From Flavobacteriales bacterium (lineage in GTDB: Bacteria > Bacteroidota > Bacteroidia > Flavobacteriales_F > PHOS-HE28): a DNA stretch of 21,200 nucleotides. The first letter of the stretch is position 1; each line of letters starts with the position of its first letter. This document shows, piece after piece, positions 1 to 8,568 of the stretch. The notes below the pieces were generated by a model. That model was given only the letters and a program-made list of their open reading frames with translations, searched no databases and had not been told where the DNA came from. A program made the position numbers and the translations under genes. Location of the stretch: the NCBI GenBank assembly GCA_016721005.1, contig JADKJM010000006.1, positions 1 to 21,200 of the forward strand. The letters run 5' to 3'.

Positions 1-1126
1 TGGATCCACCACCATCACCGCCACGGTTGCCGCTGGTACACCGGCCAACCCGGGGTACGCCACTACTGTGCGTGATCTCACCGGTACATCCTTCGATGCG
101 CGGACCACAGCACAACACGTGAGCACGTTGCAAACCAACCCGAGAGCCGTACTCGATCTGGAATGGCCCCGGCGCGTGGGTCACGAATGATGACAGCTTG
201 TTGATGCTCCGCCAACTACCTCGGGCTGGTGCCGCAGTACGCACGCGTGGCTGCTTCGGCCAGCGAACATAGATGTCGGACCCGACACCAACAGGAGGCT
301 CACGCTCTTCGACTCCTTCGTATCCGGCACCTTGGACCTCGATGGAATACATTGCGGCTGTCCGTCACCAACGGATTCGGCATGGACCTGCAAACGCACA
401 TGCGGCGCTTTGACAGCGATCAATACACGGACCGGCAGCAGCGTGGATCTCGCACGCCATCTTCGATGGACCGATCAACATCAACCGCGCGATCGATCAG
501 GGCAGTGGCTTCCTTTCGAGCTATATTACACCCGGACGTCGACGTCACGAACAGCAATATCGATCTCTTCTGGAGAACCTGCCGGATCGCGTGGCCTACG
601 AGTTGGACCTCGCGTTGAACCCGCTGGGCGACATCAGCAGTGGGCACGATTTCCGTTACTACGAAAGCAAATTGAACGCGGCTGGATTCGGAGGTTCCCT
701 TGCGATTGATCACCAACGAGCTCACGCTGCGCACCACCAGCACCGGATGCGCCGGAACCGCCGCAGGACATGGCCTGCGCTACGGCACTTTGAAGCTTTT
801 CGCCACGAACGGATTCCCGATGAACGCGCGGATCACCATGGAACGGTGGTGGATGCGAACGGCACCTGTGCTCGCCACCATCCCGGTGCAAGGGCAGGTC
901 GCCCGGGATCGTAGGAGCGAATGGTCTAGTGAGTGCTTCGGTGAACAGCACACTCGTCGCGGAGTTGGATGAGAGCCTGGTGGAACATCCTGTACAGCGG
1001 CGCGAAAGTGCAGCAGTGTGTCCTTCACCACCAGCGACCAGACGCAGCACTTGATTTATCCTCGATTATAGGATGGAATTGCAGGTGACGCTCGCGGCCA
1101 ACTATGTGGTGAATGGTGATGAGTAG
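1..1126 (+). CDS. Partial beta-rich surface protein of Bacteroidetes, C-terminal part, frameshifted
   Basis: The gene enters from the left edge and ends at TAG 1124-1126. No single frame stays open, but consecutive segments in different frames read as one protein: GSTTITATVAAGTPANPGY, then a stretch with VTNGFGMDLQ, then DRVAYELDLALNPLGDISSG, LRLITNELTLRTTSTG, LKLFATNGFPMNARITM, and finally RMELQVTLAANYVVNGDE. Two TNGF motifs about 150 residues apart suggest repeated beta-sandwich units, as in uncharacterised Bacteroidetes proteins encoded beside DUF5723 genes. At least six indels are needed to join the segments. The stop directly abuts the ATG of the DUF5723 gene, so the two probably form an operon and may act together at the outer membrane. 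The function is unknown. Gene identity rests on pattern memory; the coding assignment of the segments is firmer than the family name. Confidence 0.6.
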
Positions 1127-2343
1127 ATGCGTGGGCGTTCTCCGCTTTCCTCCTGCTCCTCTCCCCGCTCGTGCGCAGGACACGTTGATGACCGTTCCGG
1201 GCGTGCGCTTTATACGGCGCATGATGGCATCCTCATCGCGGAAGCATCGGCGGACTACAACGCGAATTCGATCCGTAACGAATTGGTCGCAGGTCTTTGG
1301 AAGGGGATTCATCGATCGCGATCTGCGCGAGCGATCACGCGATGCATTGCGTGAGCGGAACAGTGTCGGCTACGTCCTCTCAGCGCGCGTTTTACGCATC
1401 GGCTAGCACCGGGAAATGGCGGCAACTCACCAGCGTCTCGCACCAAGAGCACATGGGGTACGCTTCCCGCGTGATCCGTACAACCTCACCTTCTTCGGCA
1501 ATGCGAACTACGAAGGTCGTCGCGCGGACCTGGGTCCTGCAGCATTCACGCGCACGCAATACCAGACCATCGGTTTCGGCGCGCAGCGCGTGGACCTCGG
1601 GCACTACTTCCGCGTGGATCTCGTGCTGGGCCAGTCCATCGATGCGGTGAATTTGAAATGGGCGGGACTCTACACCGGTGTGGATGGCCGCGTGCTTCGC
1701 GCCTCGGTGCTCGGCGATCATTGGCGCAGTGATACCGCATCCTCCTCCTTTGGTCAGTTGAACGGTTTGGGACTCGCCGTTTCCGGACGATGGGGCATGC
1801 GCATCTCACGGAACAACCAAGCACGCGTGGACTTCGAGGTACAGGATCTCGGCTTCGTGGGTTGGGGGCGAAAGAGCTTGCACTTGCGCAGGACACATCC
1901 TCGAATACACCGGCTTGCGCGTGGCGAGCATTCTCGATCTGGACAACGTGCTGATCGGGGAGGACCAATTGTTGGACACCTTCGGCCTGAGGTACACTCA
2001 GGATCCGTTCACGAAACCTCTCCCCTTCCTTCTTCGCGCCACATTGAGCGCGCCCTTGGGAGTGGGCTGGTCCGGCTCCGTGCAAGTGGATCAGCGCTAC
2101 CTACCGGGCTACATCCCGCAGTTGACCTTCGGCGCGCTGCGGTCGCTCGGCGCGCGTGGACGTGCTGTCGCGGGCGGACAGTTGAGCATGGGTGGCTTCG
2201 GCGGGATCCGCCTCGGCGCATCGGCACAACGGAGATTCGGGGAACGCGTTGTCGTGATGCTGTCCTCGCCACATCTTCCGGGGTTCCTGCTCGGCGGAAC
2301 GCGCGGAGCGGGGTTGGCCTTCAGTGTAACGGTCGGCATCTAG
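1127..2343 (+). CDS. DUF5723-family outer-membrane protein, frameshifted
   Basis: The start ATG 1127 directly follows the upstream TAG. After one early indel the N-terminus reads WAFSAFLLLLSPLV followed by AQDT, a good signal peptide. Reconstructed segments include RALYTAHDGILIAEASADYN, IDRDLRERSRDALRERNSVG, YNLTFFGNANYEGRRADLGP, NLKWAGLYTGVDGRVLRASV and QDLGFVGWGRKS. After another shift near 1900 comes LRVASILDLDNVLIGEDQLL, and the protein ends at TAG 2341-2343. The NxxxEGxxADLGP, LYTGVDG and DLGFVxW patterns fit the DUF5723 family, predicted beta-barrel proteins related to PorV/FadL-like architecture and confined mainly to Bacteroidetes. The expected length of about 405 residues is somewhat short for the family. 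Indels near 1133, 1185, 1300, 1390 and 1900 look like sequence errors. The physiological role is not established. Confidence 0.75.
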
Positions 2344-2352
2344 CGGAAGACC

Positions 2353-2928
2353 ATGAGCCTCTCTCGCAGACAATTGCGCAAGTCCGCAGAAGCCTTGGCG
2401 AAGGATGGACTCGGGCGCCAACAGATCTTCTCCGCTTTGCGCATGCAGGTCGGTGAGAAGGACGATGAGAAACTCGCCCGGATCGTACGCTATGTGCCTT
2501 CATTGGCTGCACGTCGACGTTACAAAATGCCACATGCGGTATTGCTTGTTCTGTTGTGGCTCACCGTCGTGGGCAAAAGCCTGTACGGGATCAACGTCGC
2601 CATGGATAGTGGCTGGTCGCGGTGGTATGCGGCGCTCACTTTGCCAGCGATCACCGTGATCCTCTCGGTCGCTGTCGCCATGTACCGCACGCGCGCTTAT
2701 CACACGATCGCCTTCCTTTCGGTCATCGGTCTCTTCCGCTACTTCACTCACGTGGATATGGATCACTTCGACCCATGGGATTCGGTGGACCTGATCGTGG
2801 CGGCAGCCGTTATCGGCCTTTCGTGGTATCTGTTCATGAAGATGGCTTCCAACTACGAAGTGATCAAGACCGCGGATGGAGGCACTGCCATTCTCTTTCC
2901 TTCCGATCCGCAGACCGGGACCACATGA
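2353..2928 (+). CDS. Hypothetical small integral membrane protein (about four TM helices)
   Basis: An intact frame of 191 residues, nine bases downstream of the DUF5723 stop. The first 55 residues are basic and probably helical (SLSRRQLRKSAEALAKDG), resembling a small cytoplasmic helical domain. Then come four hydrophobic stretches, roughly residues 58-75, 92-110, 118-130 and 143-160, and a soluble tail ending in PQTGTT. No catalytic motif is visible and I do not recognise a named family. The stop TGA overlaps the ATG of the following SMR gene (ATGA), so the two are almost certainly cotranscribed and translationally coupled. That coupling hints at a shared membrane-related role but does not define one. 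Confidence 0.8.
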   Translation: MSLSRRQLRKSAEALAKDGLGRQQIFSALRMQVGEKDDEKLARIVRYVPSLAARRRYKMPHAVLLVLLWLTVVGKSLYGINVAMDSGWSRWYAALTLPAITVILSVAVAMYRTRAYHTIAFLSVIGLFRYFTHVDMDHFDPWDSVDLIVAAAVIGLSWYLFMKMASNYEVIKTADGGTAILFPSDPQTGTT

Positions 2929-3251
2929 ACTGGCTCCTCCTCATCATCGCAGGTTTGTTCGAAGTGGGCTTCGCCACCTGCCTTGGTAAAGCGCGCGGTG
3001 CGGAGGGAAGTACGACCTGGTGGTGGATGGGCGGCTTCTTCGTCTGCCTCGGGATCAGCATGTATCTCCTTTACCTCGCCACGCGCACGCTTCCCATCGG
3101 TACGGCCTACGCGGTGTGGACCGGCATCGGCGCGGCGGGGACCGTGATCGTTGGGATCATCCTCTTTAAGGAACCCACCGACTTCTGGCGCTTGTTCTTC
3201 CTCTTTTCCTTGATCGCCTCGATCATCGGACTGAAGGTCTTCTCCCGCTGA
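2925..3251 (+). CDS. Small multidrug resistance (SMR) transporter, SugE/Gdx type
   Basis: A 108-residue protein of the usual SMR length with four predicted transmembrane helices. The essential membrane glutamate is at position 13 in MNWLLLIIAGLFEVGFATC. The conserved helix-3 signature LPIGTAYAVWTGIGAAGTV is complete, and the C-terminal helix ends IIGLKVFSR. TAYAVWTGIG with a hydrophobic, W-rich second helix resembles the SugE/Gdx branch. Members of that branch exchange guanidinium or small quaternary ammonium cations for protons as dual-topology dimers in the inner membrane. I saw no guanidine riboswitch upstream, and the start overlaps the stop of the preceding membrane-protein gene. Family assignment is firm; the Gdx-versus-Qac substrate is inferred from motifs only. 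Confidence 0.9.
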   Translation: MNWLLLIIAGLFEVGFATCLGKARGAEGSTTWWWMGGFFVCLGISMYLLYLATRTLPIGTAYAVWTGIGAAGTVIVGIILFKEPTDFWRLFFLFSLIASIIGLKVFSR

Positions 3252-3265
3252 TCGGGTGTCTGATA

Positions 3266-3275
3266 CCATTTGGAA
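3266..3275 (+). repeat. Left terminal inverted repeat of the IS630 element
   Basis: CCATTTGGAA directly follows TA. It is an exact inverted match to positions 4430-4439. Confidence 0.85.
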
Positions 3276-3369
3276 TATGATCGTCCTCCAATGTTGATAT
3301 CATTTTCCTGAAGCTCTTGATCGTTTGATCGGTGGTTCGGATCCTCCTGTGGCGAAAAACACAGGGCAG

Positions 3370-4429
3370 ATGGCCAATCCCAAACGGTTCGATATCAAAG
3401 AGGACATGGTGACGTTGCGCCGGGAGCTCAGGCGCGTCAATACCGAGACCATGCGTAGTCGGGTCCGGAGTATCGATCCTCTACAAAGAGCATGAACAGG
3501 AAGGTATCTCCAAGCATGCTGTTGCCAGGCGCTGGGCGTGGATGCGGGCAGCGCCATGAAATGGCGCAACGCATATATCCAAGGAGGGCTGGCCGGGTTG
3601 CTTTCGCACAACTGGAAAGGGAACCGGCCCAGCGTGATCAAACCTGATCAGCGTGAGGCCTTGCGTTTGAAGTTGCGTGAACCGGGCAACGGTCTGCGGG
3701 GCTTCACTGAATTGTTGGCGTGGTTCAACAAGCAGTTCAATGAAGAGGTCAACTACTCCACGATGAACAAGTTCGTCAAGCGCAACTATGGAGCCAGTGT
3801 AAGGTCGCCCGCAAGTCACATGAAGAAGGATCGGAGGCCATCACGGCTTTTAAAAAACTTCGAGCAACTCTGTTCGGAGTTGACCACCGCCCTCCGCCGG
3901 GCTGCTCCAGTGTGAACCTGTATTGCCAGGATGAGAGCCGCTTCGGCCTTTTCACCCGTGCTGGTAAGGGATCACGGCCAAAGGGGTCAAGCCGGTATGT
4001 GCTTTCAACAGGTCTTCAATACACCTATGTCTTCGGCGCGTACTCGCCTATATCGGGCGATAATTTCCAATTGGAACTACCCTGTTGTTCTGGCTACACC
4101 TTCAATCTTCCTCGATCACTTTGCAACGCATCGACCCGAAGAGCTCAAGATCGTGATCTTGGACAACGGTGCTTTCCAAAACCAAGCACCTCAGTTGGCC
4201 GCTCAACGTGCGCCCATTGTTCCTCCCGCCATACGCACCGGAACTCAATCCTGCCGAGAAGGTCTGGTGGCGCTTCAAACGCGCCTACACCAACATGACC
4301 TTCGAAACGCTCGATCAACTCAGCGACTTCATCGCTAAGCAGGTCCACTCACTAAGCCCCACTGAGGTAAAGTCCATCTGCAACTTCGACTACTTCAACA
4401 TCGCACGGCACCTTTGGGCGATCTCTTAG
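3370..4429 (+). CDS. IS630-family transposase, frameshifted
   Basis: This gene encodes the DDE transposase that cuts and rejoins the element ends. The likely start ATG 3370 gives MANPKRFDIKEDMVTLRREL, an N-terminal helical region. After shifts near 3470 and 3530 comes a helix-turn-helix region containing KWRNAYIQGGLAGLLSHNWK. The catalytic core shows the three acidic sites: Asp in CQDESRFGLFTR, Asp in KIVILDNGAF and Glu in LPPYAPELNPAEKVWWRFKR. The C-terminus reads NFDYFNIARHLWAIS. About five frame changes (near 3470, 3530, 3800, 4000 and 4180) separate these parts. Housekeeping genes in the window show the same kind of breakage, so I cannot tell whether the element is truly dead. The catalytic residues themselves are all present. 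Confidence 0.85.
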
Positions 4430-4439
4430 TTCCAAATGG
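4430..4439 (+). repeat. Right terminal inverted repeat of the IS630 element
   Basis: TTCCAAATGG begins immediately after the transposase TAG and is followed by TA. It is the exact reverse complement of 3266-3275. Confidence 0.85.
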
Positions 4440-4576
4440 TATGATCCCACGGATCCGCGCGCGCACCGCCGGATGTTCAAAACTCGCCGATTTATCAACA
4501 CGCGGAAGTCCCGGGTCCACCTGTTCTTTGTGCCGCCCGAAACGTTGACCCAACGCTTAGGGTACCCGCCCCTCGA

Positions 4577-5257
4577 ATGCGCATCACCAACTACGGCCAC
4601 TCCTGCTTGGGCGTTCGCACGGCCGGTCATGATCTGCTCTTCGATCCCTTCATCAGCGGCAATCCGTTGGCGAAGGCGGTGGATGGTGCGCACATCCCGG
4701 TAACGGAGATCCTGGTGACGCACGGACACGGCGATCACGTCCTCGATGCCGAAGCGATCGCGAAGCGCAGTGAAGCAACGTTGATCAGCAACTACGAGAT
4801 CGCGAATTGGTTCGAGAAGAAGGGCGTGCAACGCACCATCGGCTTGAACCTTGGCGGCGGGGTCACCGTGGGCAAGTTGCGGGTGAAGTATGTGACGGCC
4901 TTGCACAGCAGTGAATTGCCGGACGGCAGCTACGGCGGCAATCCCGGCGGCTATGTGGTGAGCGGCCCGGAAGGCGCGTTCCTTCATGCGGGTGACACGG
5001 CCTTGACGCAGGACATGCAGTTGCTGAAGCGCTTCAACCTGAAGTTCGCCATGCTGCCCATCGGCGACCACTTCACCATGGGCGTGGACGATGCGATCAT
5101 CGCCGCGCAATACATGGGCGTGCAGAAGGTGATCGGCATCCACTACAACACCTTCCCTCCCATCACCATTGAACCCGCCGAAGCGAAAGCGGCGTTCGCG
5201 GAGGCGGGACTTGAATTGCTGTTGCCCGAAATAGGCGCTACGATAGAGATCCAATAA
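4577..5257 (+). CDS. UPF0173 metal-dependent hydrolase (metallo-beta-lactamase fold)
   Basis: An intact 226-residue protein of standard length for UPF0173. It begins MRITNYGHSCLGVRTAGHDL, the family's typical opening strand. The zinc-binding HxHxDH motif is present as LVTHGHGDHVLDA near residue 50. Further metal ligands are likely in TALHSS, FLHAGDTALTQ and IGIHYNTFPP. These features define a cytoplasmic binuclear metallohydrolase; the physiological substrate of the family is not known. The gene follows the IS630 element by about 135 bp. That gap (4442-4576) shows no gene and no convincing promoter. A GC hairpin and parA follow downstream. Confidence 0.92.
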   Translation: MRITNYGHSCLGVRTAGHDLLFDPFISGNPLAKAVDGAHIPVTEILVTHGHGDHVLDAEAIAKRSEATLISNYEIANWFEKKGVQRTIGLNLGGGVTVGKLRVKYVTALHSSELPDGSYGGNPGGYVVSGPEGAFLHAGDTALTQDMQLLKRFNLKFAMLPIGDHFTMGVDDAIIAAQYMGVQKVIGIHYNTFPPITIEPAEAKAAFAEAGLELLLPEIGATIEIQ

Positions 5258-5264
5258 CCACGAG

Positions 5265-5285
5265 ACCCCGGCTCAAGGCCGGGGT
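5265..5285. repeat. Perfect GC-rich hairpin between UPF0173 and parA
   Basis: ACCCCGGC and GCCGGGGT form an 8-bp perfect stem around the loop TCAAG, starting seven bases after the UPF0173 stop. No T-run follows on either strand, so a classical intrinsic terminator is unlikely. The sequence resembles short intergenic CCGG-type palindromes that recur in many bacterial genomes. It could attenuate or stabilise the transcript ahead of parA. Confidence 0.7.
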
Positions 5286-5317
5286 GACCGCTCCCGAACG
5301 AACCACCAACCACAACC

Positions 5318-6135
5318 ATGAGCAAGATCATCGCCATAGTGAACCAGAAAGGCGGCGTGGGCAAGACCACCACCGCGATCAACCTCGCCGCCAGCCTCGG
5401 CGCATTGGAACGTCGCACCCTGCTGGTGGACGCCGACCCGCAAGCGAACGCCACCAGCGGCGTGGGCTGCGAACTCCGCAGCGTGCAGGCGAGCATCTAC
5501 GAGTGCATCATCAACGGTACGCCGGCCACGGAAGTGATCGTCGGTACCGACAACCCGAACCTCGACCTGCTGCCCGGCCACATCGACCTGGTGGGCGCCG
5601 AGATCGAGATGATCGACATGCCCGACCGCGAGCACCAGATGAAGAAAGTGCTGGAACCGCTACGCGATAAGTACGACCTCATCATCATCGACTGCTCGCC
5701 CTCGCTCGGTCTACTATGGTGAACAGCCTCACCGCTGCGGATAGCGTGATCGTCCCCGTGCAGTGCGAGTACTTCGCGTTGGAGGGCACAGGCAAATTGC
5801 TCAACACCATCAAGATCGTGCAGCAGCGCCTCAACCCGGAGCTCACCATCGAAGGCATGCTGCTCACCATGTATGACAGTCGCCTGCGCCTGGCCAACCA
5901 AGTGGTGGAGGAAGTGAAGACACACTTCCAGAACCTGGTGTTCGACACCGTGATCCACCGCAACGTGGCACTGGGCGAGGCACCAAGCCACGGACAGACC
6001 ATCATCATGCACGATGCCAGCAGCAAGGGCGCCACGAACTACCTGAACCTCGCCCGCGAGATCCTCCAGAAGAACAGCCTCACCCGCATTCCGGACAGTG
6101 AGCGCATCATCCCCGTCGAAGAGACCATCCAATGA
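5318..6135 (+). CDS. parA: Chromosome-partitioning ATPase ParA (Soj), one frameshift
   Basis: ParA is a Walker-type ATPase that works with ParB and parS in origin segregation and replication control on the nucleoid. The deviant Walker A motif is clear in VNQKGGVGKTTTAINLAAS (residues 9-27). Switch I LVDADPQANATSG and the Walker B strand LIIIDCSPSLGLL follow. A one-base loss near 5712 shifts the frame; the protein continues as MVNSLTAADSVIVPVQCEYF and runs to the C-terminus RIIPVEETIQ. The summed length of about 272 residues is normal for Soj. The TGA stop overlaps the ATG of parB (ATGA), so translation is coupled. The shift falls within an invariant motif of an essential-type gene and is most likely a sequence error. 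Confidence 0.93.
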
Positions 6136-7007
6136 AGAAGAAAGGACTGGGCCGCGGCCTCAGCGCGTTGCTGGACGAACCCGCCGCGGACATCACGGCA
6201 CGTGACACGAGCATGGGGCATCACCGTCCGATGGGCGGCACCTCCATGTTGTTGATCGCGCACATCGAACCGAATCCCTTCCAGCCGCGCACGCACTTCA
6301 GCGAGGAAGCGTTGGCGGAAATGGCCACGAGCATCACGCAACTGGGCATCATCCAACCGGTTACCGTGCGCCGCGTGGGCCACGACCGCTACCAGCTGAT
6401 CAGCGGCGAGCGCCGTTACCGAGCCTCGCAGATCGCGGGGCTCACCGAGTTGCCCGCCTACGTGCGCGTGGCGAACGACGAGGCCATGCTGGAGATGGCG
6501 CTGGTGGAGAACATCCAGCGCGAGGAGCTCGACGCCATTGAAGTGGCCATCAGCTTCCAACGCCTGATCGATGAAGTGAAACTCACGCAGGAGCAACTCA
6601 GCGAGAAGGTGGGCAAGGACCGCGCGACGGTCTCCAACTACCTGCGCCTGCTGAAACTGCCGCCCGCCATCCAACTCGGACTGCGCCAAGGACACATCGG
6701 CATGGGCCACGCCCGTGCGCTCATCACCATCACCGATACCGCGTGGCAACTGGAACTCTACCACAAGATCGTGGCGCGCCAGATGAGCGTGCGCCAAGTA
6801 GAGGACCTGGCGCGCACGCGTAGCAAGCACCCTCTATCCAAGACCGTTGGCCTCCGCCCGCGCTTGAACCGCGAGCTCAGCAAGAAGCTCAGCGAGCGCT
6901 TGCTCAGCAAGGCCGTGGTGCGCCAGACCGCTGCGGGTACCGGCACCATCGAGATCGACTTCAAGAACGAGGAGGAGTTGCAAAGACTACTGGTGACCCT
7001 GGGGTAG
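6132..7007 (+). CDS. parB: ParB/Spo0J chromosome-partitioning protein
   Basis: An intact 291-residue protein. The N-terminal MKKKGLGRGLSALL is the typical ParA-interacting peptide. The CTP-binding ParB domain shows PNPFQPRTHF, then LISGERRYRASQIAGL (around residue 90) and VENIQREELDAIEVA (around 125). The helix-turn-helix that reads parS is LTQEQLSEKVGKDRATVSNY. The acidic end EIDFKNEEELQRLLVTLG is the usual dimerisation domain. It overlaps parA by four bases. In related genomes DUF5683 and dapB normally follow directly, but here an AT-richer restriction-modification block begins right after the TAG at 7005-7007. I found no parS-like palindrome in the window. Confidence 0.96.
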   Translation: MKKKGLGRGLSALLDEPAADITARDTSMGHHRPMGGTSMLLIAHIEPNPFQPRTHFSEEALAEMATSITQLGIIQPVTVRRVGHDRYQLISGERRYRASQIAGLTELPAYVRVANDEAMLEMALVENIQREELDAIEVAISFQRLIDEVKLTQEQLSEKVGKDRATVSNYLRLLKLPPAIQLGLRQGHIGMGHARALITITDTAWQLELYHKIVARQMSVRQVEDLARTRSKHPLSKTVGLRPRLNRELSKKLSERLLSKAVVRQTAAGTGTIEIDFKNEEELQRLLVTLG

Positions 7008-7015
7008 TCTTAGAT

Positions 7016-7026
7016 GACTCTCAGTT
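7016..7026 (+). promoter_or_regulatory. Candidate C-box-like site upstream of the methyltransferase
   Basis: GACTCTCAGTT matches the GACT-N3-AGTC controller-protein half-site pattern with one mismatch. It starts nine bases after the parB stop and about 140 bp upstream of the methyltransferase start. Nothing else recognisable was seen in 7008-7166. It could be a binding site for the C protein encoded at 9186-9419, but a single short match may be chance. Confidence 0.25.
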
Positions 7027-7166
7027 GATTTGAACATAGTTCGTTCATATCCCTCAGTGATTTGTGACTTCGAACTAGCAACCGGCCTGTTATATTGAGT
7101 CGATTGGGTTGGCGATTATTTCGTCAACAGGACTAGTTGAAATCCTTTCGGCGAAATTTTGAGCGA

Positions 7167-8568
7167 ATGAATTTGAAAGAACTCAGAGCGGCATCGGGGC
7201 TAACGATCAAGGCGCTCTCCGAAGAGGTAGACGTTGAAGAACGTCGTATTCGAATTCTCGAAAGGGGCCTTGACAAGCCGAATCACTTCGAGATCGGAAG
7301 ACTAACGCAGTACTTCGATCTAAACACTGTTCAAGCCAAGCGCCTTAAGCGAAAGATCAAGAAGACAGATTTGGTTATTGGCGAAGGCTACGTTACTGGA
7401 CTGTCTCGTCGAGAATTCACCGTTTACCCTCCCGTCGCTCGTGCGGACGGGAACAAGTTGCGTGTGCTTGACCTGTTCTGCGGAATTGGAGGACTTTCTC
7501 TTGGGTTTGAACAAACGGAACAGTTCAGTACAGTTGGAGGTCTCGATCTGCTCAGCGATAGGATCGCCACGTTCCAGCGGAATCACAAACATTCCTTTGG
7601 TTTCAGTTTCGACATCAACTCTTTTCCCCTTCAGCGCTTCAAGACTACCTGAGTGGTCCACCTCATGTAATTGTTGGAGGTGCACCGTGTCAGGGCTTTT
7701 CCTCAATTCGTCCATTCCGGACTCTAAGCGAGAACGATCAGAGAAACAACCTTTTCAGATCGTTCGCCATGTATGTTAATCACTTCAAACCAGAGTGGTT
7801 CGTATTTGAGAATGTTGTCGGCTTGTTGACTCATAAGCAAGGTGAAACCTTAAAGGTTCTCCTCGGGGAATTCCGCTCGTTGGGTTACACCGTAGACTTC
7901 AGGGTGATGAATAGCGCATTCCATGGAGTGCCTCAAACTCGTGAGCGGTTGATTATTGTGGGAAACCGTAGTGGCCTGAAGTTCACTTGGCCAGACCCGA
8001 CGCATTTTGTTCCCTATAAAAGCATGGCCGGTAGCGCCAAGGACCATGTCCTAAGGCCGATTGACAAGCGGCATGTCTTCCTGCGGTGACTGTCATGGAC
8101 GCACTTAGTGATCTTCCCCCTATCAACGCTGGTGGCACAGCCTCTCATTATTTGCTCCGGCCTCAGAATGACTATCAGAGATACCTGCGCGATGGGAACC
8201 CTCAATTGACGCTGCATGATGCCTCCGTTCACTCGACGAAGATGCTCGCAATCATTCGACAGAGTGGATACAACATTGAAAGCGTTCGTCATCTAGTGTC
8301 AAGTGGGTTCAGCTCTAGTTATAGTCGATTGGAACCGGATCGCCCCAGCGTAACGCTTACTGTCAACTTTGTTTGCCCAAGTTCGAACAAGTGCATACAT
8401 CCCGTCCAAAACAGAGCTCTGACACCACGAGAAGGCGCGCGCTTACAAGGATTCCCTGATAGCTTTGATTTTGCAGGGTCTAAGACTCAAATCGTCAAGC
8501 AGATCGGTAATGCTGTCCCACCGATTCTTAGCCGCGTAGTAGCTGAACAAATATTCAGCTACTACTGA
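7167..8568 (+). CDS. DNA (cytosine-5)-methyltransferase with N-terminal XRE-type HTH, frameshifted
   Basis: This is the modification enzyme of the R-M island, transferring methyl from SAM to C5 of cytosine. Start ATG 7167 gives MNLKELRAASGLTIKALSEE, and residues 1-55 fit an XRE helix-turn-helix ending ILERGLDKP. Catalytic motifs follow in order: motif I LDLFCGIGGLSLGFE (around 101), motif IV with catalytic Cys in VGGAPCQGFSSI (around 174), motif VI WFVFENVVGL, motif VIII QTRERLIIVGN, motif IX RALTPREGARLQGFP and motif X QIGNAVPPILSRVVAEQIF. Two one-base shifts, near 7640 and 8083, break the frame between intact motifs. Full length is about 467 residues. The target-recognition region cannot be read for specificity. 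The 3' end overlaps the convergent endonuclease gene by 14 bp. Lower GC than its neighbours suggests horizontal acquisition. Confidence 0.92.

Larger units (their letters stand above)
3264..4441 (+). mobile_element. IS630-family insertion sequence with TA target duplication
   Basis: A 1174-bp element (3266-4439) bounded by the inverted repeats CCATTTGGAA and TTCCAAATGG and flanked on both sides by TA (3264-3265 and 4440-4441). TA is the target duplication expected for IS630/Tc1-mariner enzymes. It contains one frameshifted DDE transposase whose stop codon touches the right inverted repeat. It lies between the SMR exporter gene and the UPF0173 gene and interrupts neither. Size, ends, target site and transposase all agree. 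Confidence 0.9.

Noticed and set aside
2860..2925. Guanidine riboswitch ahead of the Gdx-like exporter
   Set aside because: The gene start overlaps an upstream coding region, leaving no leader for an aptamer.
4442..4576. Possible gene or promoter between the IS630 element and UPF0173
   Set aside because: A short open frame exists but has no family resemblance and overlaps the UPF0173 start; no convincing -33/-7 pair was found.
4352..5254. A 300-codon open frame on the minus strand opposite UPF0173
   Set aside because: It is antisense to a clear metallohydrolase and shows the typical shadow composition of GC-rich genes, with no recognisable motif.
6190..6210. CACGTG core near the parB start as a parS site
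   Set aside because: Flanking bases do not form the 16-bp parS palindrome; other CACGTG occurrences in the window also fail.
6039..6830. A long minus-strand frame opposite parB
   Set aside because: parB is intact and well supported on the plus strand; the antisense frame is low-complexity in composition and has no family signature.
7137..7166. TTG 7137 as the methyltransferase start
   Set aside because: ATG 7167 begins exactly at the HTH domain; the ten extra residues add no recognisable sequence.
7167..8568. Methyltransferase as two or three separate split-subunit genes
   Set aside because: The breaks are single-base shifts between adjacent canonical motifs, with no plausible starts after them, in a window full of similar indels.
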